From: a virus | Direction: 5' to 3' (one strand) | Virus record (IMG/VR): IMGVR_UViG_3300021478_000001 | Location: 22,934-86,933 of that record | DNA length: 64,000 bases | Part shown: positions 26,656 through 36,185 of the stretch, one piece after another | How positions within the stretch are numbered: position 1 is the first letter of the stretch | How the letters are laid out: each line of letters starts with the position of its first letter | The notes under the pieces: model-generated | The model's input: the letters and a program-made list of their open reading frames with translations, nothing else | The model's database searches: none | What the model was told of the DNA's origin: nothing | Position numbers and translations under genes: made by a program

Positions 26656-27237
26656 ATGGGTACGATCTTAGATTTATCAGATCGCGCTAAATTCAAGGGT
26701 CAGCCAGGAACAATATGGCGCGATGAATTGTTGCCAGCCTCATTTCGTGGTCAACAGTTTCATTGTGAGAGTTCCAGCAAAACTGGTGGAAGACATATTG
26801 TGGTTCATGAGTTTCCAAAGCGTGATATTCCTTATGCAGAAGACATGGGTCGTAAGCCTAAAGAATTTACTGTTCGCGGTTATTGCATAGTGTATCCTTT
26901 CACTTCTCCCAAATATAATCTGTATAATCGGGATTATCGGGTGCCGCGCGATTCATTGCTGGGAGTGCTGGACGATGGTCAGCCTGGAGTTTTGCAGCTG
27001 CCAACGTGGCCAGCACTCTATGTTCGTTGTTCCAATTATCGTTTGACGGAAGAGGAAAAGCTTGGTGGCTATTGTGTGTTCGATATGTCGTTTGTTGAAT
27101 ATGGTTATCAACCAGGAGTGTCAGGACCAGACACAAGTGCGTTGCTGGCAGCGGCCAGTCAGCTCTTGAAACAGCGAGTCAAGACTGTATTGTCGATAAA
27201 TCCTCATGCGACTCCAGGTATTCATCCGGGGCTATAG
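26656..27237 (+). CDS. Baseplate/DNA circulation protein, N-terminal part (Mu gpN-like)
   Basis: A 193-residue protein matching the N-terminal domain of Mu gpN: W-R-D-E-L-L-P-A-S-F-R-G-x-x-F, then G-G-R-H-I-V-V-H-E-F-P-K-R-D and P-Y-A-E-D-M-G. It acts in the baseplate hub in Mu-like tails. The gene ends at TAG with the next ATG directly adjacent, so the family's C-terminal part is a separate gene here. Confidence 0.8.
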   Translation: MGTILDLSDRAKFKGQPGTIWRDELLPASFRGQQFHCESSSKTGGRHIVVHEFPKRDIPYAEDMGRKPKEFTVRGYCIVYPFTSPKYNLYNRDYRVPRDSLLGVLDDGQPGVLQLPTWPALYVRCSNYRLTEEEKLGGYCVFDMSFVEYGYQPGVSGPDTSALLAAASQLLKQRVKTVLSINPHATPGIHPGL

Positions 27238-27909
27238 ATGCAATCAGAAGATTCAAAAGAAGCTAACAAGATAATCCAAACATTGTTGGATGATCTATCT
27301 ACATGTATTTCCCAGAAAGGCCAGAGTGGCATTGATGCACGAACCGCCATTGGTGATTTAAAGATTCAAGCTTTAGTTCTGCTGAGTCAGGATGCTATAG
27401 GGCCGCAGTTATTGAATTGTTTTGATCTTGTTGTTCAAGCTGGAGCATTGCGCACACAGATTGATTGGGTCAGGATGAGGTTGAGTACAATTCCTGTGCC
27501 AGTGACAGTGGGCGCAACCATGGTGCAGAATAGCTGTATCGCCCTTTGCTTGGCGACTGAAGCTGATATTATTGGAGCTATGACTTTTACTAGTTTTCAG
27601 GATGTTGAAACAGTGATTGATTCACTGCAAGAACCTTTTCAGGATGCCATTGAATCAGCTGCTGATGAAATGGATCAGGCAACTTATCAAGCATTGTTAA
27701 GTCTGGCTTCTACTTTGGTGAATTTCCTGGTGACAACTGCACGCCCATTGCCACGGATGATCAACTATCAGTTTACTGACACATTGCCGAGTTTGGTTAT
27801 TGCTCATCGTTTGTATGCAGATTCTAGCCGTGCTGATGAAATTCGTCAGGAGAACAAGATTGTGCATCCGGCATTCTGTCCTAGGCAAGGTAGAGCGTTG
27901 TCGAGTTGA
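27238..27909 (+). CDS. Mu gpN C-terminal part encoded separately
   Basis: A 223-residue, mainly helical protein. Its end, R-A-D-E-I-R-Q-E-N-K-I-V-H-P-A-F, matches the end of gpN-type proteins (R-A-D-E-L, then H-P). It starts directly after the stop of 26656-27237. Either the gene was split by a stop in an ancestor or both parts are made as separate subunits; no frameshift is needed to explain it. Confidence 0.72.
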   Translation: MQSEDSKEANKIIQTLLDDLSTCISQKGQSGIDARTAIGDLKIQALVLLSQDAIGPQLLNCFDLVVQAGALRTQIDWVRMRLSTIPVPVTVGATMVQNSCIALCLATEADIIGAMTFTSFQDVETVIDSLQEPFQDAIESAADEMDQATYQALLSLASTLVNFLVTTARPLPRMINYQFTDTLPSLVIAHRLYADSSRADEIRQENKIVHPAFCPRQGRALSS

Positions 27910-27912
27910 GCA

Positions 27913-29085
27913 ATGCCTGCACCTGTTATTGTTCCACGCCCTACGTTGCTGCCTATCGATGCGCCGAATGCGGAACTAGCAGTTCTCAAAATTGGAGGCA
28001 ATGAGTTTAAGGATTGGGAATCTGTCTGGGTTCAGACACGTTGGATGCATGCTTGGGACTATTGTCGGTTTGCTGCTACGGAACGCCGCGGTGATAGTGT
28101 TGTAGATTGGACGTTTAATCAAATCAGACCATGCGATCAGGTTATGGTGCAATTGGCTGGTCAATTAGTTATGAGTGGAACTGTTACTGAACGGCAAGTT
28201 GCTTATGATGTGAATAATCACGGGATACAGATACTGGCCAAAGGTTCCACGAAGTGGGGCTACATGTCCAGCGTCAATACGAAGACTGGTAGTTTTGATA
28301 ACATGTCGTTTGAAGATATAGCTAAAATGGTTTTGACACCGTATCTATCTGGGAATACTATTGAGATTGTCGGCAAGTTAAATCCGCTGCCTTTTCTGAA
28401 AGTGCAATGCCAGAAAGGTGAGTCATGCTGGGATTTCCTTGAGCGTTTAGCCCGTGTTCGCGGTATAGTTATAGGTTCCAATGAGAAAGGTGATTATGTT
28501 TTTGTTGGTGATCATTTTTCATCACCAGTAGCTACATTGAAAGAAGGGTTCAATATTAAGAATATGCAGTGCAGCATTAATGTCGATGATAATTATGTGA
28601 TGTATGAAGCAGTCGGTCAGCAAGGATCAAGCGGCAATGGAACTGCCGGTGCAGATGCGCAAGATATGGTGGCGCATTGGGGCGGAAGTGGTTGTAGGAC
28701 AAGCTTGTTATCAACTCCAGCAGAAGAACCTGTAACATGGCCAGAATTACAAGACCGCGCTAAGAATGATGCAAAGTGGAACGAGGCGGCGCGTGTTACT
28801 GCTACTGCTATTGTCTATGGCTGGATGTGGGCTCCTGGTCAACTGTGGCGCGTAGGGCAAAGCGTATGGGTAGATAGTCCGATGTGTCCGTTGAATCAAA
28901 AAATGATGTTGCAACGTGTCACATATGAGCAGGATAGAAACAAGGGGACTATCACCACGTTGGATCTGGTGCTGCCTTGGATGTTGAATGATATAGATAC
29001 CAATCTTGGACCATTCGCATTTCAGCCACCATCAGAACCAACCGCAGCACAGCTACAAGAGTTCAACGAAGCATTTGGTTTATAA
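27913..29085 (+). CDS. Baseplate hub protein (Mu gpP / gpD-like)
   Basis: A 390-residue protein of the gpD/gpP hub family: an N-terminal domain with W-E-S-V-W-V-Q and D-Q-V-M-V, a central C-W-D-F-L-E-R-L-A-R-V-R-G (the characteristic hub helix), and a C-terminal Q-L-W-R-V-G-Q-S-V-W-V. It would sit at the end of the tube and hold the spike. Confidence 0.85.
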   Translation: MPAPVIVPRPTLLPIDAPNAELAVLKIGGNEFKDWESVWVQTRWMHAWDYCRFAATERRGDSVVDWTFNQIRPCDQVMVQLAGQLVMSGTVTERQVAYDVNNHGIQILAKGSTKWGYMSSVNTKTGSFDNMSFEDIAKMVLTPYLSGNTIEIVGKLNPLPFLKVQCQKGESCWDFLERLARVRGIVIGSNEKGDYVFVGDHFSSPVATLKEGFNIKNMQCSINVDDNYVMYEAVGQQGSSGNGTAGADAQDMVAHWGGSGCRTSLLSTPAEEPVTWPELQDRAKNDAKWNEAARVTATAIVYGWMWAPGQLWRVGQSVWVDSPMCPLNQKMMLQRVTYEQDRNKGTITTLDLVLPWMLNDIDTNLGPFAFQPPSEPTAAQLQEFNEAFGL

Positions 29086-29096
29086 GGAAAAGAACC

Positions 29097-30038
29097 ATGC
29101 ACCGCGCTACACCTTCACAATCATCGTTTCGTGGTTATTCATCTGGTGGCAGCCGATCGGTTGTCGGTGAAGTCGACGATACCAAATTCATGCAAGAGAT
29201 GGCCGGAAACTTCATGCATAATGAAGCACGCAAGGCTGTTGAAGCTGCGCAGAATTTTGGTTTCACTTCGGTTACGATGGATGCTATTAAGAGTGCACTT
29301 GGAAAGATTGTGGGCAGTGCGGAAACATTTATGAGTTTCATGGGAGGCAATCGAGGATTCCCGGCCGCTGGCAATATTGATGACCGTCGTCATCGCATGA
29401 TGGGATTGGAAAAAGGTGAAGCTGGGATGTTTGGCACTCAGGGCATGATGCAACAAATTCATTCGGCCATTGATGGATTGTTTCATAGCGTGCCAAACGA
29501 TAAGACTATGCGCATGGCGCTGCTTGATGATAGCAGTCAGAAAGATATGACTACTGCAACATTCCAACAAGAAGCTCTTTTACCTGAAATGAATGTTGAG
29601 CATGTTGATCGTCGAGGTATCCGTTACAAATTTCGTAGAGTATTTCCACGTAGTATTACCAACTATTATGACATTGTGCCTTTTGATTCTGGAGGTGCCT
29701 CTGGAGGTGCTGGCGCTGGAGGTGGTGCCACAGATGGCATGAAGATGGGCCAACAATCTCTTAAAGATAAGAACAAGAAGGCGAGTATATTTTTTGATTT
29801 CTCCAAAGACAGTACAAGAGCAGCGGGCAAGATTGTTCAATTGATTGTAGCAGGGAGTGGAAGTAGTGGAAGCAGCAAAGATGGAGGTAGTGGAAGCAGT
29901 GGCAGTCAAGGAACTACTTTAGCTCAAGCTCATTCTGATGGAAAATTCTATTGTGGTGGAGATCCTTCGAAAGGAAAGTATGCTCTTATTGTGACACTGA
30001 AGGGACCTACTAAGAACGTTCCTGGAAAGATCGGCTAA
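29097..30038 (+). CDS. Baseplate spike protein (Mu gp45-like)
   Basis: A 313-residue protein. The conserved D-D-R-R-H-R-M-M-G-L and G-E-A-G-M-F motifs of gp45-type spikes lie near residues 98-115. The C-terminal third is Gly/Ser-rich and ends in beta-type sequence. It follows the hub gene as in Mu. AAGGAA precedes the ATG, and the stop overlaps the next gene (TAATG). Confidence 0.75.
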   Translation: MHRATPSQSSFRGYSSGGSRSVVGEVDDTKFMQEMAGNFMHNEARKAVEAAQNFGFTSVTMDAIKSALGKIVGSAETFMSFMGGNRGFPAAGNIDDRRHRMMGLEKGEAGMFGTQGMMQQIHSAIDGLFHSVPNDKTMRMALLDDSSQKDMTTATFQQEALLPEMNVEHVDRRGIRYKFRRVFPRSITNYYDIVPFDSGGASGGAGAGGGATDGMKMGQQSLKDKNKKASIFFDFSKDSTRAAGKIVQLIVAGSGSSGSSKDGGSGSSGSQGTTLAQAHSDGKFYCGGDPSKGKYALIVTLKGPTKNVPGKIG

Positions 30039-30241
30039 TGGGCACTATATTAATGGCGCGAAACGGCAAGAAGTTGCTGTGTGATATATGTAAGACGCCG
30101 CATGAGATTTTGGTAAGCAATACCTTGCGTTATCCAACATGGCATGTCTGTGGTTGGTGTTTTGAAAAAGTAGATGCTTTGGCTGCTCGTGAAGGTCGCT
30201 GGCCAGAAGCTAAAGATTTCTTGAGGTTGGCCAATGGTTAG
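30038..30241 (+). CDS. Small zinc-ribbon protein in the baseplate block
   Basis: A 67-residue protein with two Cys pairs, C-D-I-C and C-G-W-C, spaced as a zinc ribbon. It starts in TAATG and overlaps gp46-like by eight bases. The location inside the baseplate gene order is unusual for a zinc ribbon; a PAAR-like tip accessory or assembly factor is possible. Confidence 0.6.
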   Translation: MGTILMARNGKKLLCDICKTPHEILVSNTLRYPTWHVCGWCFEKVDALAAREGRWPEAKDFLRLANG

Positions 30242-30779
30242 TCCTGTCCCAGACATTCGGCTCAATCAGAGCTTTGTTCCACCTTACTATAATGTTTCTA
30301 TAGATTGGGTCCTGCTGCAAGATGGAACGTTGGACGATACGCAAGCATTGGCCACTGCGATTGTTGTGGCACTTGGGACTGATGCACTTGCCGATTTAGA
30401 TGATCAATTACCAGATCCAGATTCTACAGACCGCGCTGGATGGTGGGGTGACTTTGAGTCTGACATTATTTGGAATGCATGGCCTATAGGCTGTAAGCTG
30501 TGGCTTATGCGCCGCGCTGCCATCGAGAGCGTCCAGGCAGGTCAAGGCGCAACTACTGTACGAATTAGAAACTACATATACGATGCTATTCAGCCATTCG
30601 TGGATAATAGAATTATTTCTTCTTTTGATGCTTATGTAGAGCGTGCAGATAGACAAACAATCGTTAGTCGTATTCGTATTTTCAAGGGGCCAACACCAGT
30701 GATTGATATGCGCTACACCATTGCTTGGGATGAACTACAAGCAAATCAACAAGCAAATCCATCTCCTATGGGATTCTAA
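30234..30779 (+). CDS. Baseplate wedge protein (Mu gp46-like)
   Basis: A 181-residue protein with D-I-R-L-N at the start, D-D-T-Q-A-L-A-T-A-I, R-A-G-W-W-G-D and a C-terminal D-M-R-Y. These are gp46 family features. The order gp45-gp46-gp47-gp48 is the Mu baseplate order. Confidence 0.82.
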   Translation: MVSPVPDIRLNQSFVPPYYNVSIDWVLLQDGTLDDTQALATAIVVALGTDALADLDDQLPDPDSTDRAGWWGDFESDIIWNAWPIGCKLWLMRRAAIESVQAGQGATTVRIRNYIYDAIQPFVDNRIISSFDAYVERADRQTIVSRIRIFKGPTPVIDMRYTIAWDELQANQQANPSPMGF

Positions 30780-30782
30780 ATC

Positions 30783-31892
30783 ATGCCTTGGGCAACTCCT
30801 ACACTGCGAGATGTACGCACTCTAGTGCGTGACAGTATTCGGGCTTTCTTACCTGGAAGTGATGCGACACCACAAAATTCAGTGCTCCGCGTGCTTAGTG
30901 ACGCGCAAGGTGCGCTGACACATTTGACACTGCAATATATAGATTGGTTAGCGCTTCAACTATTGCCTGATACAGCTGAGGAAGAATGGTTGGATCGGCA
31001 TGGTCAAATCTGGCTGGTTAATTCAGACGGTACGACCGGGCGCAAGCTTGCTACCTTGGCGTCTGGCACTTGCGCATTCACAGCGCTCGCCACTGGCAAT
31101 GGCGTTATTCCAATGTTTTCACAACTTACTGGAGCTAATAATATTCTTTATGAAACGATTGAAGAAATCGCTGTCTTGGCCAATGAAACTTCTTCTGGAT
31201 TAGTGAGGGCTGTTGATCCAGGAACTATAGGTAATCAAGTAGTCGGTGCAGCTTTGTCTTTTATCACTCCTCCAGTAAACATTTTCGCAATTGCATTTGT
31301 TGAGACTATGCAAGGCGGTATAGATCAAGAAACTACTGAAGAACTTAGAAGCAGAGTTTTGGAGCGTATTAGAAAACCACCGATGGGTGGTGATAAAGAT
31401 GATTATGAAGAATGGGCGTTGGCTGTGCCTGGAGTTACCAGAGCATGGTGCAGCCCATTAGAAATGGGGATTGGTACAATTACTGTTAGATTTATGATGG
31501 ATGATGTGAATGCTGACAATGGTGGATTTCCAACAGGTTTTGATATTCAAGCAGTCACGGCATATCTCAATACTGTCAGGCCGGTTACTGTTGAAGATTT
31601 TTGGGTCGTGGCACCAATTCCTCAACCTATTGATGTTTTCATTTCTCATCTTAATCCAGACACAGACACTATCAGGGCTTTGATACAGACCAGTTTAGAA
31701 GACATGATATTCCAAAAATCTGCACCAGGACAGACGATCTTTACGGCTTGGAAGTATTATGCCATCATGAACACTCCTGGGGTTATATCATTTGATTTGG
31801 AAGATGTTGTAGATGATGTCATGACATCACCTGGTCATTTAGCAGTGCTTGGAGACATCAATTATGCCAGTGAACCAGTTTCAACTCCTTGA
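30783..31892 (+). CDS. Baseplate J-like protein (Mu gp47-like)
   Basis: A 369-residue baseplate wedge protein with R-D-V-R-T-L-V-R, E-E-W-L-D-R-H-G, and E-T-T-E-E-L-R-S-R-V-L-E-R-I with P-P-M-G-G-D-K-D-D-Y, typical of the J/gp47 family. Length is normal. The end overlaps the gp48-like gene. Confidence 0.88.
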   Translation: MPWATPTLRDVRTLVRDSIRAFLPGSDATPQNSVLRVLSDAQGALTHLTLQYIDWLALQLLPDTAEEEWLDRHGQIWLVNSDGTTGRKLATLASGTCAFTALATGNGVIPMFSQLTGANNILYETIEEIAVLANETSSGLVRAVDPGTIGNQVVGAALSFITPPVNIFAIAFVETMQGGIDQETTEELRSRVLERIRKPPMGGDKDDYEEWALAVPGVTRAWCSPLEMGIGTITVRFMMDDVNADNGGFPTGFDIQAVTAYLNTVRPVTVEDFWVVAPIPQPIDVFISHLNPDTDTIRALIQTSLEDMIFQKSAPGQTIFTAWKYYAIMNTPGVISFDLEDVVDDVMTSPGHLAVLGDINYASEPVSTP

Positions 31893-32643
31893 TCAGTCAG
31901 ATAAGCATGTTCGGCGTTCTGGTGATGATTATGCGCGCCAATTTCTAGCTCTATTACCCAAGGGGCAAGCGTGGCTTAGAAAATATGGTTCTGACTTTGT
32001 AGATGGATGCTATGGCCTCATGCAGTATTGGGGCTTTGTTGATGCTCGTGCTGCCGATCTGTTGGAACAAGAGTCAGACCCGCGCAAGACTATAGAGCTA
32101 CTTCGTGATTGGGAAATAGCGTGGGGCTTGCCTGATCCTTGCTTGCAAGAGCCGACATCTATAGATACTCGGCGTACTATATTGTTGCAGCGCATGACTT
32201 TGCTAGGTGCGCAGTCGCGTGCATGGTTTGCAGAAGTAGCGGCTAGTCTTGGTTACACCATAGCAATAGGAGAGTATTCTCCTTGGATATGCGGCATTTC
32301 AAGGTGTGGCAATACACCTGTCCATCCTTACGTTTTGTCAGATCCCACATTAAGTCTTGATCCAGATGTATTATTTGACATACAAGAAGCAGGACAACTG
32401 AGCATGCCACGTTGGCAAATTGCTCCTGCTACGATCAGGTTTTATTGGAAGATCTATGTAGATCAAGCTAGATTGACTTGGTTTCGTTGTGGTGTTGGTC
32501 AATGTGGTGTTGATCCTATGCTGATAATTGGATTGGCAACTGACCTTGAATGTTTGATAGGTCGTTGGGCACCGGCACATACCAAAATTATCTATGACTA
32601 CACTAATCTGTCAACTGGCGGCTCGATGGCGGGCACTCCATAG
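31864..32643 (+). CDS. Baseplate protein (Mu gp48-like)
   Basis: A 259-residue protein of the DUF2313/gp48 type: L-L-P-K-G-Q-A-W, L-L-R-D-W-E-I-A-W-G-L-P-D-P and A-Q-S-R-A-W-F. I start at the ATG at 31864, with GGAG nine to ten bases upstream; a TTG start at 31849 is less likely. The end overlaps no gene and is followed by the fibre gene. Confidence 0.8.
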   Translation: MPVNQFQLLDQSDKHVRRSGDDYARQFLALLPKGQAWLRKYGSDFVDGCYGLMQYWGFVDARAADLLEQESDPRKTIELLRDWEIAWGLPDPCLQEPTSIDTRRTILLQRMTLLGAQSRAWFAEVAASLGYTIAIGEYSPWICGISRCGNTPVHPYVLSDPTLSLDPDVLFDIQEAGQLSMPRWQIAPATIRFYWKIYVDQARLTWFRCGVGQCGVDPMLIIGLATDLECLIGRWAPAHTKIIYDYTNLSTGGSMAGTP

Positions 32644-32654
32644 AGGAAAATCCA

Positions 32655-34271
32655 ATGCTTTACAATCCTCCATACGGCGTTTCTAATCCTGATGCACCAT
32701 ACGTTAATGGTGACCCGTCTATTGCACAGCAAGGTTCTATCTTACCAGCAGAAGCTGCGGAATTTCCGCAACGTGAAATAGTCAGTGTAATTGCAAACAG
32801 CAATTACATTCCTACCAATAATGATCTTCAACAACTTACCAGGGCGGTTCGTAGTCAGTTTTTAAATTTCTGTGTTGACAATGGCGCTGCTAATGCTTTG
32901 TCAGTGGCGTTGACGCCGCCTCTTACTCAATATCGTCAAGGTTTTCCATTGCGGGTTTTGGTGGCGAATGACAATACTGGACCTGCTACTATCAACGTTA
33001 ATTCACTAGGTAATCGCCAGATCAAACGTGCAAGTGGTGGACAGCTACAGCCTGGAGATATGAAGGCTGGCATGATTGCTTCATTGGTTGATGATGGAAC
33101 GGCATATCAACTACAAAATTATCTTGGGGCTACAGGCGGCGGTATCAACAACACCTATATAACCAAGATTCCTTATGCTGAAGATACCAGCATTGTTCCA
33201 AATCAAGTCATTGCATCTTTTACTCCAGCGATTACGACAGTTAATCCTGGAGACGTAGTTATTGTCAAAGTTAAGAACTTGAATACAGGCGCTATGACTT
33301 TAGCTATTAACGCGCTGGCACCAGTGCCAATCAATCGTAATGATGGCCAGCCTCTTCAGGCCGGAGACATTGGTGCTTTAGAAGGTGTTATGATGGAATT
33401 TAATACGACCTATTGGCAGATGCTGCGATTAGTCAAGAGCCAGACATTTTTCAAGCTAACAACCAACTTGATTGTATATGTGAGACCAGATGGTAATGAT
33501 GCTAATAGTGGCGTGAGCAATGATCCAGCACATGCACTTCAAACTATTGATGCAGCAGTAACCAACATCCAAGCCAACTTCTTACTTGGTGGTCGCACAG
33601 CTACTATTCAATTAGGCATTCCTGGAACATATAACAGACCAGGAGCACCGAGTCCACCAACTACGGATCGTGGAATAAAAATTATGAGTTTGGCTGGAGC
33701 GATAAGCATTGTTGGAGATAAGACCAATAAGGCAAACTATATTGTCAAGGGACCGAAAAAAGGTCCTGTGATAAGTGTCAGTGGTAGTGGCGTCGATGTT
33801 ACCATGCAAGGATGGACGGCCAACATTGTTGACACAACCAACAACATGATTGTTGTGTCCAACAATGCTTCTATACATCTAATGGATATGTCTGGTACTG
33901 GACCGACCTGTTTCGGTTCATTTGTTGCAGCATTTGAAGGTGGTGATTGCACCATGGCCAACACTATAGACCTCTTCAATTCTAGTGGAGGTCTGTTCGG
34001 TGCAGGTGGTGGCTCGAAGTTGACTATTGGTATTTGGAAAACGTTGATTACCGTCCATGGAATTACCGTCAATGCTTTTGTCAACGTTACAGGTAGTTCA
34101 AGTGCTTACATCGCTGCTGGTTATTGCTCGTTTTCTGGTGCTGCTTATGGTTATCGTTATCTTGCATCAAGCGGTGGTCAGATTCAAGTCAATGGTGGTG
34201 GTCCTTACTATCTGCCGGGGAGTATAGATGGTAAAACTGATTATCCATTGTCTGGTAGTTCTTATCAATAA
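32655..34271 (+). CDS. Tail fibre/adhesin with beta-helix-like C-terminus
   Basis: A 538-residue protein. The first 270 residues contain two repeats of a small domain beginning with A-L-S-V-A-L-T/S-F-T-P-A-I-T and R-N-D-G-Q-P-L-Q-A-G-D-I / K-R-A-S-G-G-Q-L-Q-P-G-D-M. Then V-Y-V-R-P-D-G-N-D-A-N-S-G with A-L-Q-T-I-D-A-A-V introduces a right-handed beta-helix (pectate-lyase-like) repeat region. Beta-helix tail proteins usually bind or digest surface polysaccharide. Catalytic residues are not evident. Confidence 0.8.
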   Translation: MLYNPPYGVSNPDAPYVNGDPSIAQQGSILPAEAAEFPQREIVSVIANSNYIPTNNDLQQLTRAVRSQFLNFCVDNGAANALSVALTPPLTQYRQGFPLRVLVANDNTGPATINVNSLGNRQIKRASGGQLQPGDMKAGMIASLVDDGTAYQLQNYLGATGGGINNTYITKIPYAEDTSIVPNQVIASFTPAITTVNPGDVVIVKVKNLNTGAMTLAINALAPVPINRNDGQPLQAGDIGALEGVMMEFNTTYWQMLRLVKSQTFFKLTTNLIVYVRPDGNDANSGVSNDPAHALQTIDAAVTNIQANFLLGGRTATIQLGIPGTYNRPGAPSPPTTDRGIKIMSLAGAISIVGDKTNKANYIVKGPKKGPVISVSGSGVDVTMQGWTANIVDTTNNMIVVSNNASIHLMDMSGTGPTCFGSFVAAFEGGDCTMANTIDLFNSSGGLFGAGGGSKLTIGIWKTLITVHGITVNAFVNVTGSSSAYIAAGYCSFSGAAYGYRYLASSGGQIQVNGGGPYYLPGSIDGKTDYPLSGSSYQ

Positions 34272-34283
34272 AGAGAATTGAAT

Positions 34284-34673
34284 ATGAGCTCACTCCTAGC
34301 AATGCCGTTGGTGGCGCTGACTATTGAAGTTGGCAATAATGAAGACTGGATTGATAGCATAGTCTATTGTGTGCCACCACCGACAGATCCTACAGCACCG
34401 CAACTAGATTTGCGTGGCATTGATTTTGAAATGGAACTGCGTAAGCATGCAGAGGACCATGAAGTTTCCTTGAGTGCTTCAACAAAAGCTGGAACAATTC
34501 AAATAGGATTGCCACCAAACTTTGGTTATCTAATATTCTATGTGCCATACAAAGACACCATGCAATATATGGCTCCTGGAGATTACGTTGGTGACATTGT
34601 AGGAAACGATGGTCAGTATCAACGACGCGTTGCCAATATCTTTCTTACAATTGATGAAGGCATTACTCGGTGA
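34284..34673 (+). CDS. Small beta-rich tail-associated protein
   Basis: A 129-residue acidic protein with alternating beta-strand pattern ([25 protein letters not shown]). I use the ATG at 34284; a TTG six bases upstream is the only alternative. The stop overlaps the GTG start of the next gene. Proteins of this kind often precede collagen-like phage fibres. Confidence 0.6.
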   Translation: MSSLLAMPLVALTIEVGNNEDWIDSIVYCVPPPTDPTAPQLDLRGIDFEMELRKHAEDHEVSLSASTKAGTIQIGLPPNFGYLIFYVPYKDTMQYMAPGDYVGDIVGNDGQYQRRVANIFLTIDEGITR

Positions 34674-36178
34674 CTATTAAAGACATAAGCATTGGCACCA
34701 ACGCGCCGCTTGCTGCCGTCTTCGTCGCACCATATGCGCCGCCTGGACCTGTGATGGCCGGGACAAGTTCAAGCATGGTCCAAATTCAATATGGACCGGC
34801 AGCTTTTGTGATGGAAGAGTTTGGTCTTGGCTTTGTTGGTGGTGCGCGTGTCCGCGCGAGTGCTGGATATCAAATCTATATTGAAGGTGTTGTCATAAGT
34901 TATGACGAACCTAATCTAGTTATAGATGTTGATTTTTTGATGGGCTTTGGTTTTCACAATCAGTGGAATATAAATGTTGCTGGTCAGCCTGGAGCAACAG
35001 GTCCACAAGGATTAGTTGGTTCGACTGGCATTGCTGGCATAGCATTAGGCGTGACTGGCCCACGAGGAGCAACTGGTCCAACAGGCCCGATTGGCGTAAC
35101 GGGTCCAACCGGTCCACGAGGACCAACAGGCCCATCGCTAATTGGTGCTACAGGTCCAACGGGTATTGTTGGTCCTTCTGGACCATCTGGTCCTCCAGGA
35201 GCTTCAGGTGGTGCAACAGGTCCGACTGGTCCTGTAGGTTATGGTGGTCCAACAGGACCCTCTGGTCCTTTGGGAACAACAGGCATTGTTGGACCATCAG
35301 GATCAATAGGATTGAAAGGTCCAACTGGTCCAATAGGCCCGACTGGTCCTAATGGTGCATCTGGCTTGATTGGTTCTACTGGCACGACTGGCGTTACAGG
35401 AAAAATAGGAGGTGCGACAGGACCAATAGGTCCTCGTGGTGCTACCGGACCGATTGGTCCTCAAGGTCCAATGGGGACACCTGGTGCAAGTGGCACGTCA
35501 GGAATAAATGGTCTTGGATTTACCGCGTGGTGGGGTGGCACGATTACGCCAACACAGACGGCAAACCCGAGTAGCCTTGATGCCACTGCTGATACGATTA
35601 CTTGGGCTAGTCCACATGGAATTACGACCGGTCAATTTGGGTACATCAACGGTACGGCTCCTACAGGACTCAACGGCGGCAGAGGTTATTATCTTCGAGC
35701 TCTATCGACGACCATGCTGGCATTGTATCCAACATTGAACGACGCCAAGAACGACACTAATCGTATCAACTTTACTGGCACCGGCAAGGCTTGGAACCTT
35801 CGAGTGTGGGTGTATTCCAATGTTATTAGTAGTGGATTTGATACTACTTGTCCGATAGGAGGTGATACCTCAGACAACACTCTCCGACCGGAGCTGAACT
35901 TGAGTCAGCCGCTGGTGTCTCTTCATGCCATTGTTATTATTTCAAGAGTCAATATAGTTGGTGTTTCTAATTTCACCAGCGGTTTTAAAAGTTATTGGGT
36001 TCCTGGAAATGCTCCGACAATCGTTAGCACTACATTGATTCGTTTTGATAATGATGTGTGGGTTGCTAATCCAAGCAATGCTTGTGATGTCAATAATGGT
36101 GGTCCAAGTCAGATTGTTGGTAGTCATGCTCAACAAGGGACTAGCGATATGTACTTTGAATTTGCTGTGATCGGATGA
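34670..36178 (+). CDS. Collagen-like fibre protein 3
   Basis: A 502-residue protein: an N-terminal domain (about 1-100), about 60 Gly-X-Y triplets (about 105-283) and a C-terminal head beginning [13 protein letters not shown]. It begins with GTG inside the previous stop (GTGA). The neighbouring gene encodes a paralogue of identical length. Both are likely tail fibres with triple-helical shafts. Confidence 0.85.
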   Translation: MTIKDISIGTNAPLAAVFVAPYAPPGPVMAGTSSSMVQIQYGPAAFVMEEFGLGFVGGARVRASAGYQIYIEGVVISYDEPNLVIDVDFLMGFGFHNQWNINVAGQPGATGPQGLVGSTGIAGIALGVTGPRGATGPTGPIGVTGPTGPRGPTGPSLIGATGPTGIVGPSGPSGPPGASGGATGPTGPVGYGGPTGPSGPLGTTGIVGPSGSIGLKGPTGPIGPTGPNGASGLIGSTGTTGVTGKIGGATGPIGPRGATGPIGPQGPMGTPGASGTSGINGLGFTAWWGGTITPTQTANPSSLDATADTITWASPHGITTGQFGYINGTAPTGLNGGRGYYLRALSTTMLALYPTLNDAKNDTNRINFTGTGKAWNLRVWVYSNVISSGFDTTCPIGGDTSDNTLRPELNLSQPLVSLHAIVIISRVNIVGVSNFTSGFKSYWVPGNAPTIVSTTLIRFDNDVWVANPSNACDVNNGGPSQIVGSHAQQGTSDMYFEFAVIG

Positions 36179-36185
36179 GGCAGAT

